Position numbers and translations under genes: made by a program
Part shown: positions 1 to 10,640 of the stretch, piece after piece
Layout: the number at the start of each line of letters is the position of its first letter
Position numbering within the stretch: the first letter of the stretch is position 1
Origin: Macrothele yani
Taxonomy: Eukaryota; Arthropoda; Arachnida; Araneae; Macrothelidae
Direction: 5' to 3'
Assembly: GCA_039090855.1 (NCBI GenBank)
Contig: CM077025.1
Span: forward strand, 101,970,489 to 102,034,488
DNA: 64,000 nt
The notes under the pieces: model-generated
Seen by the model: only the letters and a program-made list of their open reading frames with translations
The model's database searches: none
What the model was told of the DNA's origin: nothing

Positions 1-1175
1 ATGAATTACTTGAAAATTTTGAAATTATATGAGAAACATTTTACACCGGAAATGCTATCTAACAAAGAAGGAATTTTTCAAATCCGACTTTTAGAAGCAG
101 AGATATTGACAGAAATAAGTTATACATCTACGCCCCTGGCAGAGAAACCATGCATTATTTTAAGAAGAAAACATTCTCAAATGTTTATCGACATTAGCGG
201 TATCGGCACACGAAAGAATTTTTTCAATCGAGCTTTTAGAAGCTCAGATTTTGCTGCAAATACCTACGAAGACAAAATTAACCCTTACAAGCCCCCTGGT
301 GGAAAAACCATATTTTACAAAAAATTATAAATTACAATTAAAACATTTCTCACCAGGAGCTGTATCAGGTGAAGGAAGAAGTTTTCAAATTGGAGCTTTA
401 GAAACAGAGATACATGGGAAAGCGCAATTTACTTATACTCCCCCTAGTGGAGAGTCAATGAAAACATGTCACACTGGAAGCTCTATCCAACAAAGCAGAA
501 ATTTTTGAAATCGGACCATTAGACACAGAGATATTGACAAAAATAAGATATACATCTACGCCCCCTGGTGGAGAAACCATCATTTATTTTAAAAAGAAAA
601 TATTCCGAAAAGTTTGTCGACACGAGTAGGATCGGTCCAAGGAAGAATTTTTTCAATCAAGATTTTAGAAACTCAGATTTTGCTGCAAATGCATCAGAAG
701 CGGAAATTAAGGGTTACGCTCCCTGGTGGCCAAACCACTTTTACCAAAAATTAGAAATTATATGGAAGGTATTTCCCATCAGCTGTATCCGCGGCAGAAC
801 TTTTTTTTTCAAATTGAAGCTTTAGAAGCAGAGATATCGGGGGAAACACAATTTACTTTTACGCCCCCTAGCGGAAAATGTATGAGTAACTTGAAAAAGT
901 GACTATATCTAAAATAGTCTTCGACATGAATGGAATCGAAATGTAATAGAATTTTTTCAATTCGATGTTTAGAAGCAAATATATGGAATACAATGTGTTT
1001 TGAATTCAATATCTGCATTTACGCCCTTTAGCGGCAAAATTGTGCGTCGTAAGAAAAAAACGAAATAAAGGATAATCATTGTACATTTCAAGCTTCCTAA
1101 TGCAAAAAGAATTTTTCAATTCGGACTATTAGTTGCAGAGATATCGTGTCTACAGACGGATGGACAAACTGATAA
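1..1175. repeat. diverged tandem satellite, ~150-bp unit
   Basis: At least seven related units follow one another. Each contains a stretch like 'tttcaaatygganttttagaagcagagata' followed by a GC-rich core. The cores start near 132, 291, 439, 560, 718, 863 and 1023, so the period is 121-160 bp. Units differ by substitutions and small indels, which indicates an old array; it runs off the left edge. Short open frames cross the array because the units lack stops in one frame, but frame changes between units and the lack of a recognisable domain argue against a protein. An alternative is a low-copy repeat protein gene, which I consider unlikely. Confidence 0.75.
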
Positions 1176-1544
1176 CATAAGCATGATCTTTTTTACAAAA
1201 GATGTGCTAAAAATGCAATTTTTATAAGTTCCCTAAACACTTTTGTGGCCACTTAGCCATATTCCAATTATAGTGAAGTTTCCGACAAAAGCTTGTCCTA
1301 CGATATTGTATTTTTCGGTGGTTTCGCTTTCGATTAATTCTTTTCCATGAATTGACTGGAGCCAAAAAATCAACCATTTTGCCAAGTGCAATCCCTCTGC
1401 TGCTGAGAGCACGCATTGAGATTCTCGTATATTAATATGTATCATTAGGAATGAAAATAACACAAATGTGTAAGATTTATCAATTATTAGTAAATAAATA
1501 TCTTCATTTTGGAGGGGAAGATTATGCTAAAACTTAGGTAAGTT
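1176..1544. other. no feature recognised
   Basis: AT-rich sequence between the satellite and the decayed gene. Short minus-strand frames are present around 1220-1460, but none resembles a known protein. Confidence 0.5.
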
Positions 1545-3123
1545 TCAGAACCAGCAGTCTCAAAACAACACTTCAATTACTTCCAAGTGAAAGTCGGAGA
1601 CCAAGATAAGTCATTTGCGCCTCACATTGCTTGTAACAGTTGTGTCGAGTGACTGCGGTACTGGTACGAAGGCAATGTCGTTTGCAATTACAATGATATG
1701 GTGTGAACAGAAGAACCACCATGATGACTGTTACTTCTGTATGTGCAATGTTGCTGGTTATAACAAAAAGAATAAGGAATTAAATATCCAAATCTGCCAT
1801 CAGCCATACGGCCTGTTCCTCATGGACTTGACTTACCAGTACCTACACCACCAGCTAACTTGAGTGATTAATCTGAAAGCAGTTCTCTACATTCAGACAC
1901 TGAGGACATAAGTTTCGAACCAGAAGAATTTGACCATTCACCAAACATGTTTACTCAACCCGAGTTGAATGACTTGATAAGAGAACTGGGGCTCACGAAG
2001 GAAAAGAGTGAATTACTAGGCTAAAGACTTTATGAGAAAAACCTGCTGGCACCTGGAGTTACATTTTCTTGGTACAGGAATCGTGACAAGTGTTTTCGGA
2101 AGTACTACTCAAAGGAAGATGATCTGTTTTTTTTTGTACGGACATCTGTAATCTTATTCATCAGTTGGGAGAGGAAATCTATCAACCTAGGCGTTTTCAT
2201 TGACTCTTCCAAAAGAAGCCTCAAGGCGGTTTTACTTCATAACGGCAACAAATTCGCTTCTGTACCACTTGCTCATTCCACAAAATTGTCCGACTCATAC
2301 GAAACATTAAAGTTAGTGCTTGAAAAAATTAAATTCCATGAACATGAATGGCAAATATGTGGTGACTTGAAGGTCATTGGAATATTGTTAGGACAGCAGA
2401 CAGGATACACCAAATTTCCCAGTTTCCTTTGCAAGTGGGATAGCAGAGCCAGAGACAAACGTTGGGATACTGCACATTGGCCTGAGAGGAAGCAACTGAC
2501 AACAGGTTCCAAGAATGTCATTAATGAAAGTCTAGTTGATCGTGAGAAAATTCTACTCCCTCCGTTACACATAACACTTGGCATTATGAAACAGTTTGTA
2601 AAGGCACTAGACAAAAGTTGTCCATGCTTCCAGTACTTATGCACAACATTTCCTTCATTGTCACAAGCTAAAATCAGAGAGGGAATATTTGATGGCCCGC
2701 AAATTCGTAAACTTAAGATGGATAACAATTTCACCTGTACAATGATCAAAACTGAAGAAGAGGCGTGGAACGCTTTCAAAGAAGTGATGAAAAATTTTCT
2801 TGGAAACGTAAAGGGCCCATCGTACAAAATATGTTGGACAAATGCACATTGCTTGGTTGTTATATAAGAGCCTAAAACTTTATTTCTTAAGTGCACAACT
2901 TGATTACTTCCCTCAAACTTTGGGAACTTTGAGTGAAGAGCAAGGTGAAAGGTTCCACCAGGACTTAAAAGAGGCAGAGCGATGTTATCAGGGACGTTGG
3001 GATGAGCGTATGATGGCTGATTACTGTTGGTCTATTGCACGTGAGGATCCTTCCAAAGAACACTCAAGGGCATCGCGAACACTGAGCTTCCATGGCAAGA
3101 GAAGAAAAAGAACTGCAGACTAA
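1545..3123 (+). pseudogene. decayed multi-copy arthropod gene of unknown function
   Basis: Translated pieces in shifting frames resemble a protein family that is very abundant in arthropod and some cnidarian genomes and is usually annotated only as uncharacterised. Pieces in order: KVGDQDKSFAPH near 1590-1623, a Cys-containing DDCYFCMCNVAGY near 1720-1760, FIDSSKRSLKAVLLHNGNKF near 2195-2255, HEHEWQICGDLKVIGILLGQ near 2340-2395, LPPLHITLGIMKQFVKALDK near 2565-2620, and GERFHQDLKEAERCYQGRW near 2945-3000. The longest intact stretch is 2286-2867. An in-frame stop near 2022, a frameshift at a T run near 2128-2137 and another near 2866 break it. Function and catalytic residues are unknown; its multi-copy nature suggests a transposon-related origin. 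The family memory is mine, not a search result. Confidence 0.7.
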
Positions 3124-3955
3124 CATTATGTAATGTAATTAGGTAAGTTTTCAACTTTTGTACACTTTTTATTTTATTTCTATGTAGTTTTGTTCTGATT
3201 ATTCCCTTTCACTTTTAAAGGTTGCTCTTGCTTATGTTTAGTTTTAAAAATGGTTAAACATGCATGCTATATATATGCAAAGACATGAAATGTATCGCTT
3301 CGGTCAACAGAAATTGTTGAACTTACATTATACCATATTGCCAAGGAACCCGATGTGCTACAGCAGAACTGAATGCATTTTTGAATTCAGCGTACAAAGA
3401 TTAGTAAAAGTCGCATATTCAAGTTCTTACCGCAGAAAAAAAGTTTTCATTTGCAGGCTAGTGTTATTGATGAAAAGTTACACCAGCAGGTGTTTTAGTT
3501 GATGAGCTGACACATACAAGTGCACACCACTATACCATTTCAAAAGAAGTATAAGTTTTTTGACGAAAAAAGGTCTATTCCTTATTACCGCAACGGTGAA
3601 AAAGTACTTGCGTCTCACTGGGCGTAACAATCGGCTCAGCATTGTCTACTAAAAAAAAGCTTCACATTTGTGACGTCATGCTTACTTGATCTGTTCTAAC
3701 ACCTCCTTGGTATTAACTGAAATCATGATTCACTGGAATAAGTGACCCCTTTTCTAGGCCTCAGGGGTCCAGTTTTGGTGTTTCTGTGCACAGTGCAGAT
3801 GAATATGTTGGTTTTTATCAGACACTAGTGGTAGACAATGGAACATCTGCTGGTATAGCCTGCTCCAGCAAATGTACAGCAGCCTCTGTATCCTGAAATC
3901 TTCCTCTTGATACTACTGTGTGATTACTTCACATAATGGCTCCTAGTTTACTTCA
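3124..3955. other. no gene recognised
   Basis: This AT-rich sequence may include the 3' trailer of the upstream decayed gene. It has short frames without recognisable similarity and no clear inverted ends. Confidence 0.4.
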
Positions 3956-4865
3956 TACGTAGGCCATTTCAAAAGTTTTGCACACTGTGCAGGCGCTGCC
4001 CATAGGATGATGAAATCGCTCCAATCATTGCGCCAGTTGTGAGCCAGACTTCAGTACACAAAGTTGTCTATGTTTGCAGGCTAATTTGTTCCTGTTCCAA
4101 AGAATTCTGCTAAAAATGAAGGAAGAAAGTGAGTCAGGTCAGATCACGCGTAGTGACCAGCTATCCTACATTAAAATTGAAACTTTGCGAGGAAAATCCC
4201 AAACCGAAATTTATAAAGCTTTGTGTGAAGTTTGTGGGGTTAGTGTAGTGGATTGTAACACAGTGGGCTTCTTGTTTTCGCCAAAGTCGGGAAAGCATCG
4301 AAGATGACCCGAGAAGTGGCCTGCCATCAGATGCAAGGGACAACACTTCTGTGGTTATCATCAACAGCATTTTGAAAGATCGACAGAAAACATGTGAAGA
4401 GATTTCATATGAAGCAAATATGTCTACCGCTTCTTGTCTACAAAAGATTCACATGTCTACCCAAAGATTCGCCAAAGAAGGCCTGACATGCTCAAAGCTG
4501 GTGTCATCATTTTGCACGACAAAGCAAAGCTGCAAGAGATATCCTGGAAAATTATGGATGGGAACTGCTTTCCCACGTGCCATACATTCCTGACATGAGC
4601 TCACCAGACTATGACTTGTTCCCAAAACTGAAAAAGCCACTCCATAGGAAACGATTCAGTACGTTTCTAATGAGGTGACCTGAGTAATCCGATGCCTCAA
4701 CAATGGATGTGTTCTGACTGGAATACAAGACTTCCCCAAATGTGGGGCAGCTGTCATAAAGAAACATGTAGATTACTTTGAAGGTATGTAAAAGTATATT
4801 GTGAAATAAATTCGTTTTTTAAGAGATAACCCACAGTGTGCAAAACTTTTGAAATGAACCTCGTA
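3956..4865 (+). mobile_element. mariner element, internally deleted
   Basis: Inverted ends of about 30 bp face each other: the left end shares 'cattTCAAAAGTTTTGCACA' with the reverse complement of the right end (about 4832-4863). TA dinucleotides flank both ends at 3956 and 4864. Inside, 4115-4300 encodes a mariner DNA-binding domain (SYIKIETLRGKSQTEIYKAL, then a PRSG-like linker in another frame near 4300-4325). 4350-4430 continues the second helix-turn-helix. 4480-4530 encodes PDMLKAGVIILHD from the catalytic core, and 4590-4640 matches the SPDMS..DYDLFPKLKKPL region. Most of the catalytic domain between these pieces is missing, and frameshifts and stops are present. It is a dead, non-autonomous derivative of about 910 bp. 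Confidence 0.88.
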
Positions 4866-5584
4866 CAATCCTCTCCAGCCTCCATTGCCCTCATACATTG
4901 ACCAGTCATTTTCGTCCATAGAAAGACAGCTGACTGTTTTGTTGTTTCTGCACCACTTGTTGAACACATACAATGTTTCTAGCAAAGCCAAGCTCATCTG
5001 CTGTTTGCACTTGCCCACCCTAGCATCCACTATCATGCCTCTGTCGCTTAAATTAAGTCTTTCCCATATTGTTGCTATCAACATTTTGTACATGTCTGAA
5101 TCCTTTGCAGTGAGATGTTATTAAGCCATCTGAACGTCATAGCTGCACAAGTGAGGGTGACGATCGTCTGATTGCCATTGGGTGTTCCTCTAATGATTTC
5201 CTACTTCAGTGCATAAAGAATTGGTGGTTTTACGCTGTTGTCTAATCAATGAAGACCTAGACAGTCTCGCACCAACAGAGAGAACTGAAAAGAAATTCCG
5301 TCGGATCGGGGGGGGGGGGGTACATTTTCTGTATTATTTGTGTAAAACGGTGTAAACCCATCACTGTAAACATATTCACTTTAAAATACATAATATATTA
5401 CCTGATGTCGGCAAAGTATTTCGCACGTTGTTGCTCCGTGAGGCACGTGCTCCCAGCCCGAGAGATGTTATTGTGTTTTTTTTTTTTTCGGTTAGTTAAA
5501 AATTTTATTAAATGAAACAATTAGGTTATATTATTATCAGTTCACAATCGACCGTTTTAAATTTACTATTAATTAAAAATTGTG
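4866..5584. other. no gene recognised; poly-G and poly-T runs
   Basis: AT-rich sequence with a G homopolymer at about 5310-5320 and a T run near 5477-5489. No coding similarity was seen. Confidence 0.4.
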
Positions 5585-5880
5585 TTAGAAAAAGTTATAC
5601 TCATCGGGTCGGGAGACGTCTCTCAAGAGGTTCTTCGTCCTGTTCTTATGGCAAGCGCTTTCGACACATTCGTTGTGTCATCGTCGGGCCATCTACATGA
5701 GGGTTTCCTCACGTGTGTGTAGTCGCTGGAGTTGCATGTCGGGAAAACGAAGGGAAAGGGTTGTATGTGTTAGGTGATTGCTTCTCATGTGTCACCATCT
5801 ATTGGACAAGTTGGTAGGTATATCAGTCGTATGTACAATTTTTTGCGTTTTTTGTGTGGCTATTTTTGAGCTATTGTTAT
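5585..5880 (-). mobile_element. Penelope-like element 3' tail (fragment)
   Basis: On the minus strand the sequence reads GATGACACAACGAATGTGTC followed by GAAAGCGC (about 5650-5690). A core like TGATGA, a short stem and then GAAA is the arrangement seen downstream of the endonuclease in Penelope-like retroelements, where hammerhead-type motifs have been described. Similar tails occur at 53,650 and 55,908. No GIY-YIG coding sequence is preserved here. This call rests on the tail pattern only. Confidence 0.4.
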
Positions 5881-6281
5881 TAGTTCTTTATTAAATGGTG
5901 TGACTTTTTGTAATGTTTTTTTCTTTTTTGTCTTTTTTTATGGATTTTTTCACTTTTTATAAGTGACTTCCAGGCTGTATCTAGGTTGGTAGGGTCTTGT
6001 AAGTTGCATATTTTATCCTTTTTTTTTTTTTTTTGACAACCCTTAAGGTTTGTCTCGTGAATCACATATTTCATATTCATTTTGTTATACTTTTCTGGGT
6101 ACATGTGAAATTTCAGAACAAGGGTGTTGTGTATAAAGCAACACACTCTATTCAGAAGAATGCTTGGGCAGTGATGGTTGTGTGGACTAGCATGTGCATT
6201 GTCAGAGATTTTGGAACCGTAGTTTTAGTACGAAGACTGACAAATCCGGGACCCTAATCTTCAGTGAACTCGAGTTGAAGA
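5881..6281. other. T-rich sequence, no gene
   Basis: Contains a long T run near 6017-6033. The stretch 5950-6020 is weakly similar, in the same orientation, to 31740-31815, so both may belong to one old repeat. No protein similarity was seen. Confidence 0.35.
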
Positions 6282-6980
6282 GCTGCGTAGCAGAATGTAG
6301 ATGTAGGCGGAGTTTCCAAATTGTTAGCAGGTTTTGCAGACAGTTTTTGCTTGTAGATATAAAAAAATGTTATTTGCAGTGATTAAAACACTCATGACTT
6401 TACTCAGATTAATATACTTAATTCTATTTTAACTTGAAGAACTTTCAATTATTTTTTACATCTTCTGAGTTCTTTTGTTTTTACAGACATTTATGGCCTC
6501 TAGATTTTATCAAGGCCTGTTTCTCAATGTGTAGGAACTGTATCAAAAGTTTTGTTTACACGGAAGGAATTGAAATTTTATTGCCAGGTTCCTCTTGCAG
6601 TTACCAGTCACTAAATTAGAATCACTTCCTTATGTATTTTGTATGTCTAGTATTTTTTAATTAACTTGTTGAAAATGTTATTTATAATTTTTGAAGGTCC
6701 ATTGATGGAATTGTTTTTTTGGGTATAAAAACTTTCTTTAATTAGTCTCCTTTTTTTATGAGTTTCATAGCCCAATATTTTAATATTTTGCAATGAAAGT
6801 CCATTTCACACATTGCTGCACATTCAGTTGCAATGTACTTATTTGTGTCCTGATTGGAATGTTCTAACAATTTTTCTTTAAATTATCTTATTCTATTGCT
6901 ATTGTAGTTCACGCTTCGCAGCAAGTTTTCTGTTTCAACGGTTGTGTACGCAGGTAAATTTTATTTTATACAACTCTGGC
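6282..6980 (+). mobile_element. LTR-like repeat, copy 1
   Basis: About 700 bp that recurs in inverted orientation at 30419-31154, clearly alignable along its whole length with small indels. It starts near GTAGCAGAATGTAG and ends ...ATACAACTCTGGCG. The sequence just after the shared end (TGGCGATGAGCAAG) resembles the primer-binding region that follows the 5' LTR of many Ty3/gypsy elements. It may therefore be a single LTR of a dead retrotransposon. No gag or pol coding sequence was seen nearby. Confidence 0.55.
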
Positions 6981-7369
6981 GATGAGCAAGATATATATTT
7001 GTTGCATGGGCAAAGGAGGAATCTCTCTGGAGAAAAGATGTTGGTCAGATGACAGACTACTACGATGTTTTATGAAAAGAGCTTGCGTTGGGCCACAGGC
7101 ATTGCAGAGTGGAGAGGACAAAGTGGGCTCTTCAATGAACATGGAATAAAGTGGTCGAGAGATCCTAGCTGAGTTAGGCGCACTCCTTGGTGCTGAAGCG
7201 ACGAGCTTTTGAATTAGTAATTAACTGAATTTTAGGTTCTCGTTATTTCGTCATCCTTGGAGGTATAATGACTTTTGTAACTACCTCTTCTAGAATATTA
7301 ATAGCAACCTGATAATGAATACTGATTATTCACAGTAATCAGATTATAAATACTGAAATTGCTTGTAGT

Positions 7370-7500
7370 TCTTACTGATCATCCATGTAACATACCTCCG
7401 AAAACTTGAAAATTTTGTCACCTTGGAGCAGGAATCACACCCACATCTCCCGATTTTATGAGAGACGTTACATGGATGACCAGTAAAAACCACAAACAAT
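7370..7500 (-). repeat. tRNA-like SINE/MITE, copy 1
   Basis: On the minus strand the segment includes a B-box-like stretch (reverse of 'gcaggaatcacacccacatc'). It is flanked by inverted sequences: ACTGATCATCCATGTAAC at 7374 pairs with GTTACATGGATGACCAGT at 7468. A diverged relative lies at 7870-7965. Confidence 0.4.
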
Positions 7501-7869
7501 TTAAGTTTTTGAAATCTAATTGCTATGAATATTCTAGTGAATTTAGAGTGTCTTTGTGAGGAATATTTCTTCCTTCATTGACATACTTCCTCCTCAATAG
7601 ATTTATAAAATATTAAAGATGGGGCAAGTGACTTCTCAAGACAAAATCTTCATGTAGAGTTCATTTTACCAAGAAGAGTAACTCTACAAGGACTATGCTT
7701 GGTTTCCAACAAGCAATGAAAATAATCTAATAATTAAAAAAAATTGATTTGGGACCTGGCTGTAAAAAATGCAAAGTTTTCAGGAATCTCCATTTTGAAT
7801 CAGTACATGTACAAACACACCTTGAATGTCATCAAAGTGTTAGAAAAGGCATGTATAATTTCTCTGTGC

Positions 7870-7965
7870 AAAGCCAAGTAAGTTACTTCGTATCGTGTAA
7901 CAAACTCCTTAGGAAATCGCCCTGAAGCAGGAAATGAACATGCATCTCCCATTTATGCAAACTAC
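7870..7965 (-). repeat. tRNA-like SINE/MITE, copy 2
   Basis: Shares 'gaagcagga-atga-c-t-catctccc' with the copy at 7370-7500 in the same orientation, but is more degraded. Confidence 0.3.
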
Positions 7966-9158
7966 TACACAAAATTAATTTTTAAAAATTACCCTGACCT
8001 TCACTGAAGTGGAAACAATAAATTGCCACAAAAGTGAGTCACTCATGGCATAGTTATGCGATAGAAAGAGGCAGGCAATTAAGGATCTGCATTGCTAAAC
8101 ACAAAGTATATTTCAAGTGCTAAAGTATTACAAGGTTCTTATGATGCATTATTTAAGATTACTACTATGTTTTCCCATGTTTTTATATTTCTAGTGATAA
8201 GGCCTCTGAGATAATTTATTTATGTGACAAAACGACATTGAATAGTCAAATTCTTTCTGTTCACTGTGGGTCTGTTTGTTGATAGATCCATATATTCTAT
8301 TTTCCTTCTTTACGTTCTTATCAAGATACAATAGTTTGATTTAAAAAAAGAAAAGGCATTTGAGGAGGATTAGTTTCAAAAATTTTGGTTGGCCTTCACA
8401 TATCATCTTTTGACTGCCACTTTCCTCACAGACATTTGCAGTGGTATAAAGTTCTTTGTGTTATGAGTTTTCAATGGTCGTGGAGGTTTCCTCTCATGCC
8501 ATGGTTTTTGTTTTCATTGGCATTCTGTATCCTCTCTCCCATCACCATCTATTGGCAAATATCAGGAACTTTTTTAAAAATATTTTTGTCTTTCATGCAT
8601 TTTTCCTAAACTGAATGTTGGTTGGAGGAATAGGCCTAGGGTGGAAAGAATAAAGGTTGAAAGGCTCCCTGAAGATCATCAGCATTACTCTAACTTACTC
8701 AGAGAACAACTGGAAGAGCTGAAGTCATGTGAGAGGGATATAGAAAAGTTTTATGAACTGTGCTGTCACTGCTGCTGAAGAGGTCTGTGGCACTACAATA
8801 ATGGGTAACAATAGAGATGATGCTTGGTGGAATAGTGAGAAAGAAGAAAGCCTATTTGGGGATGTTGCAAGTAAAGTTTCTCTGGATGAATATCACTGTA
8901 AGAAGTGTGAAGCTAGTTCACCAGAGTAAGGCAAAAAGACATGAAATTGGGTTTTTGGAAAGATAGGAAGACTTTCTGGAAGTACACGAGACTCAGAAAA
9001 AAATAGGGGAAACAAAGTTGTGTGAAGAATAGAGTTGAGGAAATGATATGGGAGCCCAATGAGTTAAATGAAAGATGGGGTGAATACTTCTGTGAGTTAT
9101 TAGATCAGGAAAGCAAAGGTGATTCTGAGGCAGACGTAGATGATGTCCCAGTGAAAAA

Positions 9159-9659
9159 ATGGAAGCACAGGAGTGTAAGGCTCCGGGAGTTGATGGCATA
9201 ACTGCTGAGATGTTGAAATATGGTGGCGATTCTGTAATTGACTGGTTAATTGAAATCTGCCAGTGGTGCAGGGAGTTAGCATCCTTCCAATCCCGAGGGA
9301 CCATTTCTATCATTGTTCCCTTGTATAAGGGAAAAGGTGATCAGACTGATTGCAAGAACTATCATGGTATTAGCCTACTGAGTGTGCCAGGGAAAGTGTT
9401 TGTTATGGTCATTATTGAAAAAGTATGGGGTCTTACATCAGAGAAAGTGTGGCCTGTTCAGAGAGGTTTTATGCCTGGTAAAGGCTGCACTAACCAAATT
9501 TTTGAATTACACATGAAGATTGAAAAGTATCTGGCTGTTGGTAAGAAAGTTTTTGCTGCCTTCATAGGTTTAGAGAAAGCTTACGACCGAGTAACTAGAA
9601 CACTTTTGTGGAAGGCATTGAATGAATATAGTGTTACTGGGACTCTACTAATAGTGTAA
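9159..9659 (+). pseudogene. LINE reverse transcriptase fragment, finger/palm
   Basis: An open stretch of 166 codons with APGVDGITAEML, KNYHGISLLSV, GFMPGKGCTNQ and AFIGLEKAYDR. The motif-A aspartate (FIDLEKAYD in the related minus-strand copy at 62,342-62,551) is G here, so this copy could not polymerise even if the frame were open. It belongs to the element 8612-10640. Confidence 0.8.
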
Positions 9660-9827
9660 AAGCCATTTATGCTGGCAGTAGAGCTTGTGTATGAATGAAT
9701 GGTGTTTTATCAAAATGGTCCTGTATTGGTGCAGTAGTCAGACAAGGTTGTGTAATGTCACCATGGCTTTTTAATATATTTATGGATGTGTGCATGCGTG
9801 ATGCCAAAATAGATACTGGTTTATGTC

Positions 9828-10376
9828 TTGGTGATATCCCTGTGTGCTGATTACACTGTCCTGTTGACAGAGAGCAAAAGTGAGTTGCAGAGTATGTTGA
9901 CCCGCATGTACGAAGTTTGCATGAAATTCAAACTGTGTATAAATAAAGGAAAAACCAAGGTTATGGTTTTTGAGAGAGGAACTGGTAGCACTGAATGTAA
10001 TGTAAATCTAAATGGCACAGTGATTGACCAGGTGAACAAGTTTGTGTATTTAGGAAGCATGTTTGACAGAGAGAACAAACTGGATGGTGAGATTAGTAGA
10101 AGAGTGAATTCTTCATTGAAAGTCATGGCTGCTCTGGAAGGTTTTCACAGGAATGATGGGTTCTCAAAAGAGTCCCGCATGGCTGTGTATGAAAGTGTAA
10201 TTGTCCCTACTCTGATGTATGGCAGTGAAACCTGGGTACTACAGAAGAAACATAGAAGTCGTTTATGTGCTGAAGAAATGCATTACTTACAGGGGGTTTG
10301 TGGCAAGACACGTTCTGATTGTGTGAGGAATGAAGATGTGTTGTATTTGTGTGATGTGAAGCAAAATGTTGTCTAA
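9828..10376 (+). pseudogene. LINE reverse transcriptase fragment, thumb/C-terminus
   Basis: 183 codons continuing the fragment upstream in another frame: ESKSELQSMLTRM, KGKTKVMVF, FVYLGSMFDRENKLDGEISR and PTLMYGSETWVLQKK. The active-site aspartates have been lost (LCADYTVL). The frame ends before the usual C-terminal basic region, which continues in other frames (LRWFGHVERM at about 10380-10410). Confidence 0.8.
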
Positions 10377-10640
10377 TATGCTTCGGTGGTTTGGCCATGT
10401 TGAAAGAATGAGATGCTTACTAAGAAAATCTTTTTAGCCCAAGTGGCAGGAAGTCATGGAAGTGTCTGCATGAGAATGAAGTGTAGAAGATCTTGTGTAC
10501 GACGTGTGATGGATGTCAGGATTGCTGTAAATGGAGAAGTTAGATACGGCAACGGTAAGTAAAAATTACCTGGTGGTTTGTATTTCTTTTTGGAGCTAAC
10601 CTCTGGATATCAGAGAACAGTTTAGTGATATGTATGTAAA

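Larger units (their letters stand above)
6981..8611. other. non-coding region with two tRNA-like repeat copies
   Basis: No protein-coding similarity. Two related segments are listed separately (7370-7500 and 7870-7965). The remainder is AT-rich. Confidence 0.4.
8612..10640 (+). mobile_element. dead LINE (RTE-like), 5'-truncated
   Basis: Starts within the linker before the reverse transcriptase, with LNVGWR then ERIKVERLPEDHQ near 8640-8680. It continues through KAPGVDGITAEML (about 9178-9215) and GFMPGKGCTNQ (about 9463-9500). A degraded catalytic motif AFIGLEKAYDR at about 9560-9590 has G where the family has D. The expected FADD motif is degraded to CADYTVLL near 9845. The C-terminal part DQVNKFVYLGSMFDRENKLD lies at 10025-10085, with YGSETWVLQKK at 10218-10250. 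Frameshifts and stops break it repeatedly. The 3' part to about 10640 matches, inverted, the LINE on the minus strand at 57130-57300. The same family is present at 57130-58741 and 61916-64000. Confidence 0.85.

Noticed and set aside
1..825. Overlapping open frames of 85-109 codons at the left edge as a repeat protein
   Set aside because: They follow satellite units, change frame between units and have no recognisable domain.
2273..2896. 207-codon minus-strand frame
   Set aside because: It is the antisense of the recognised plus-strand pseudogene.
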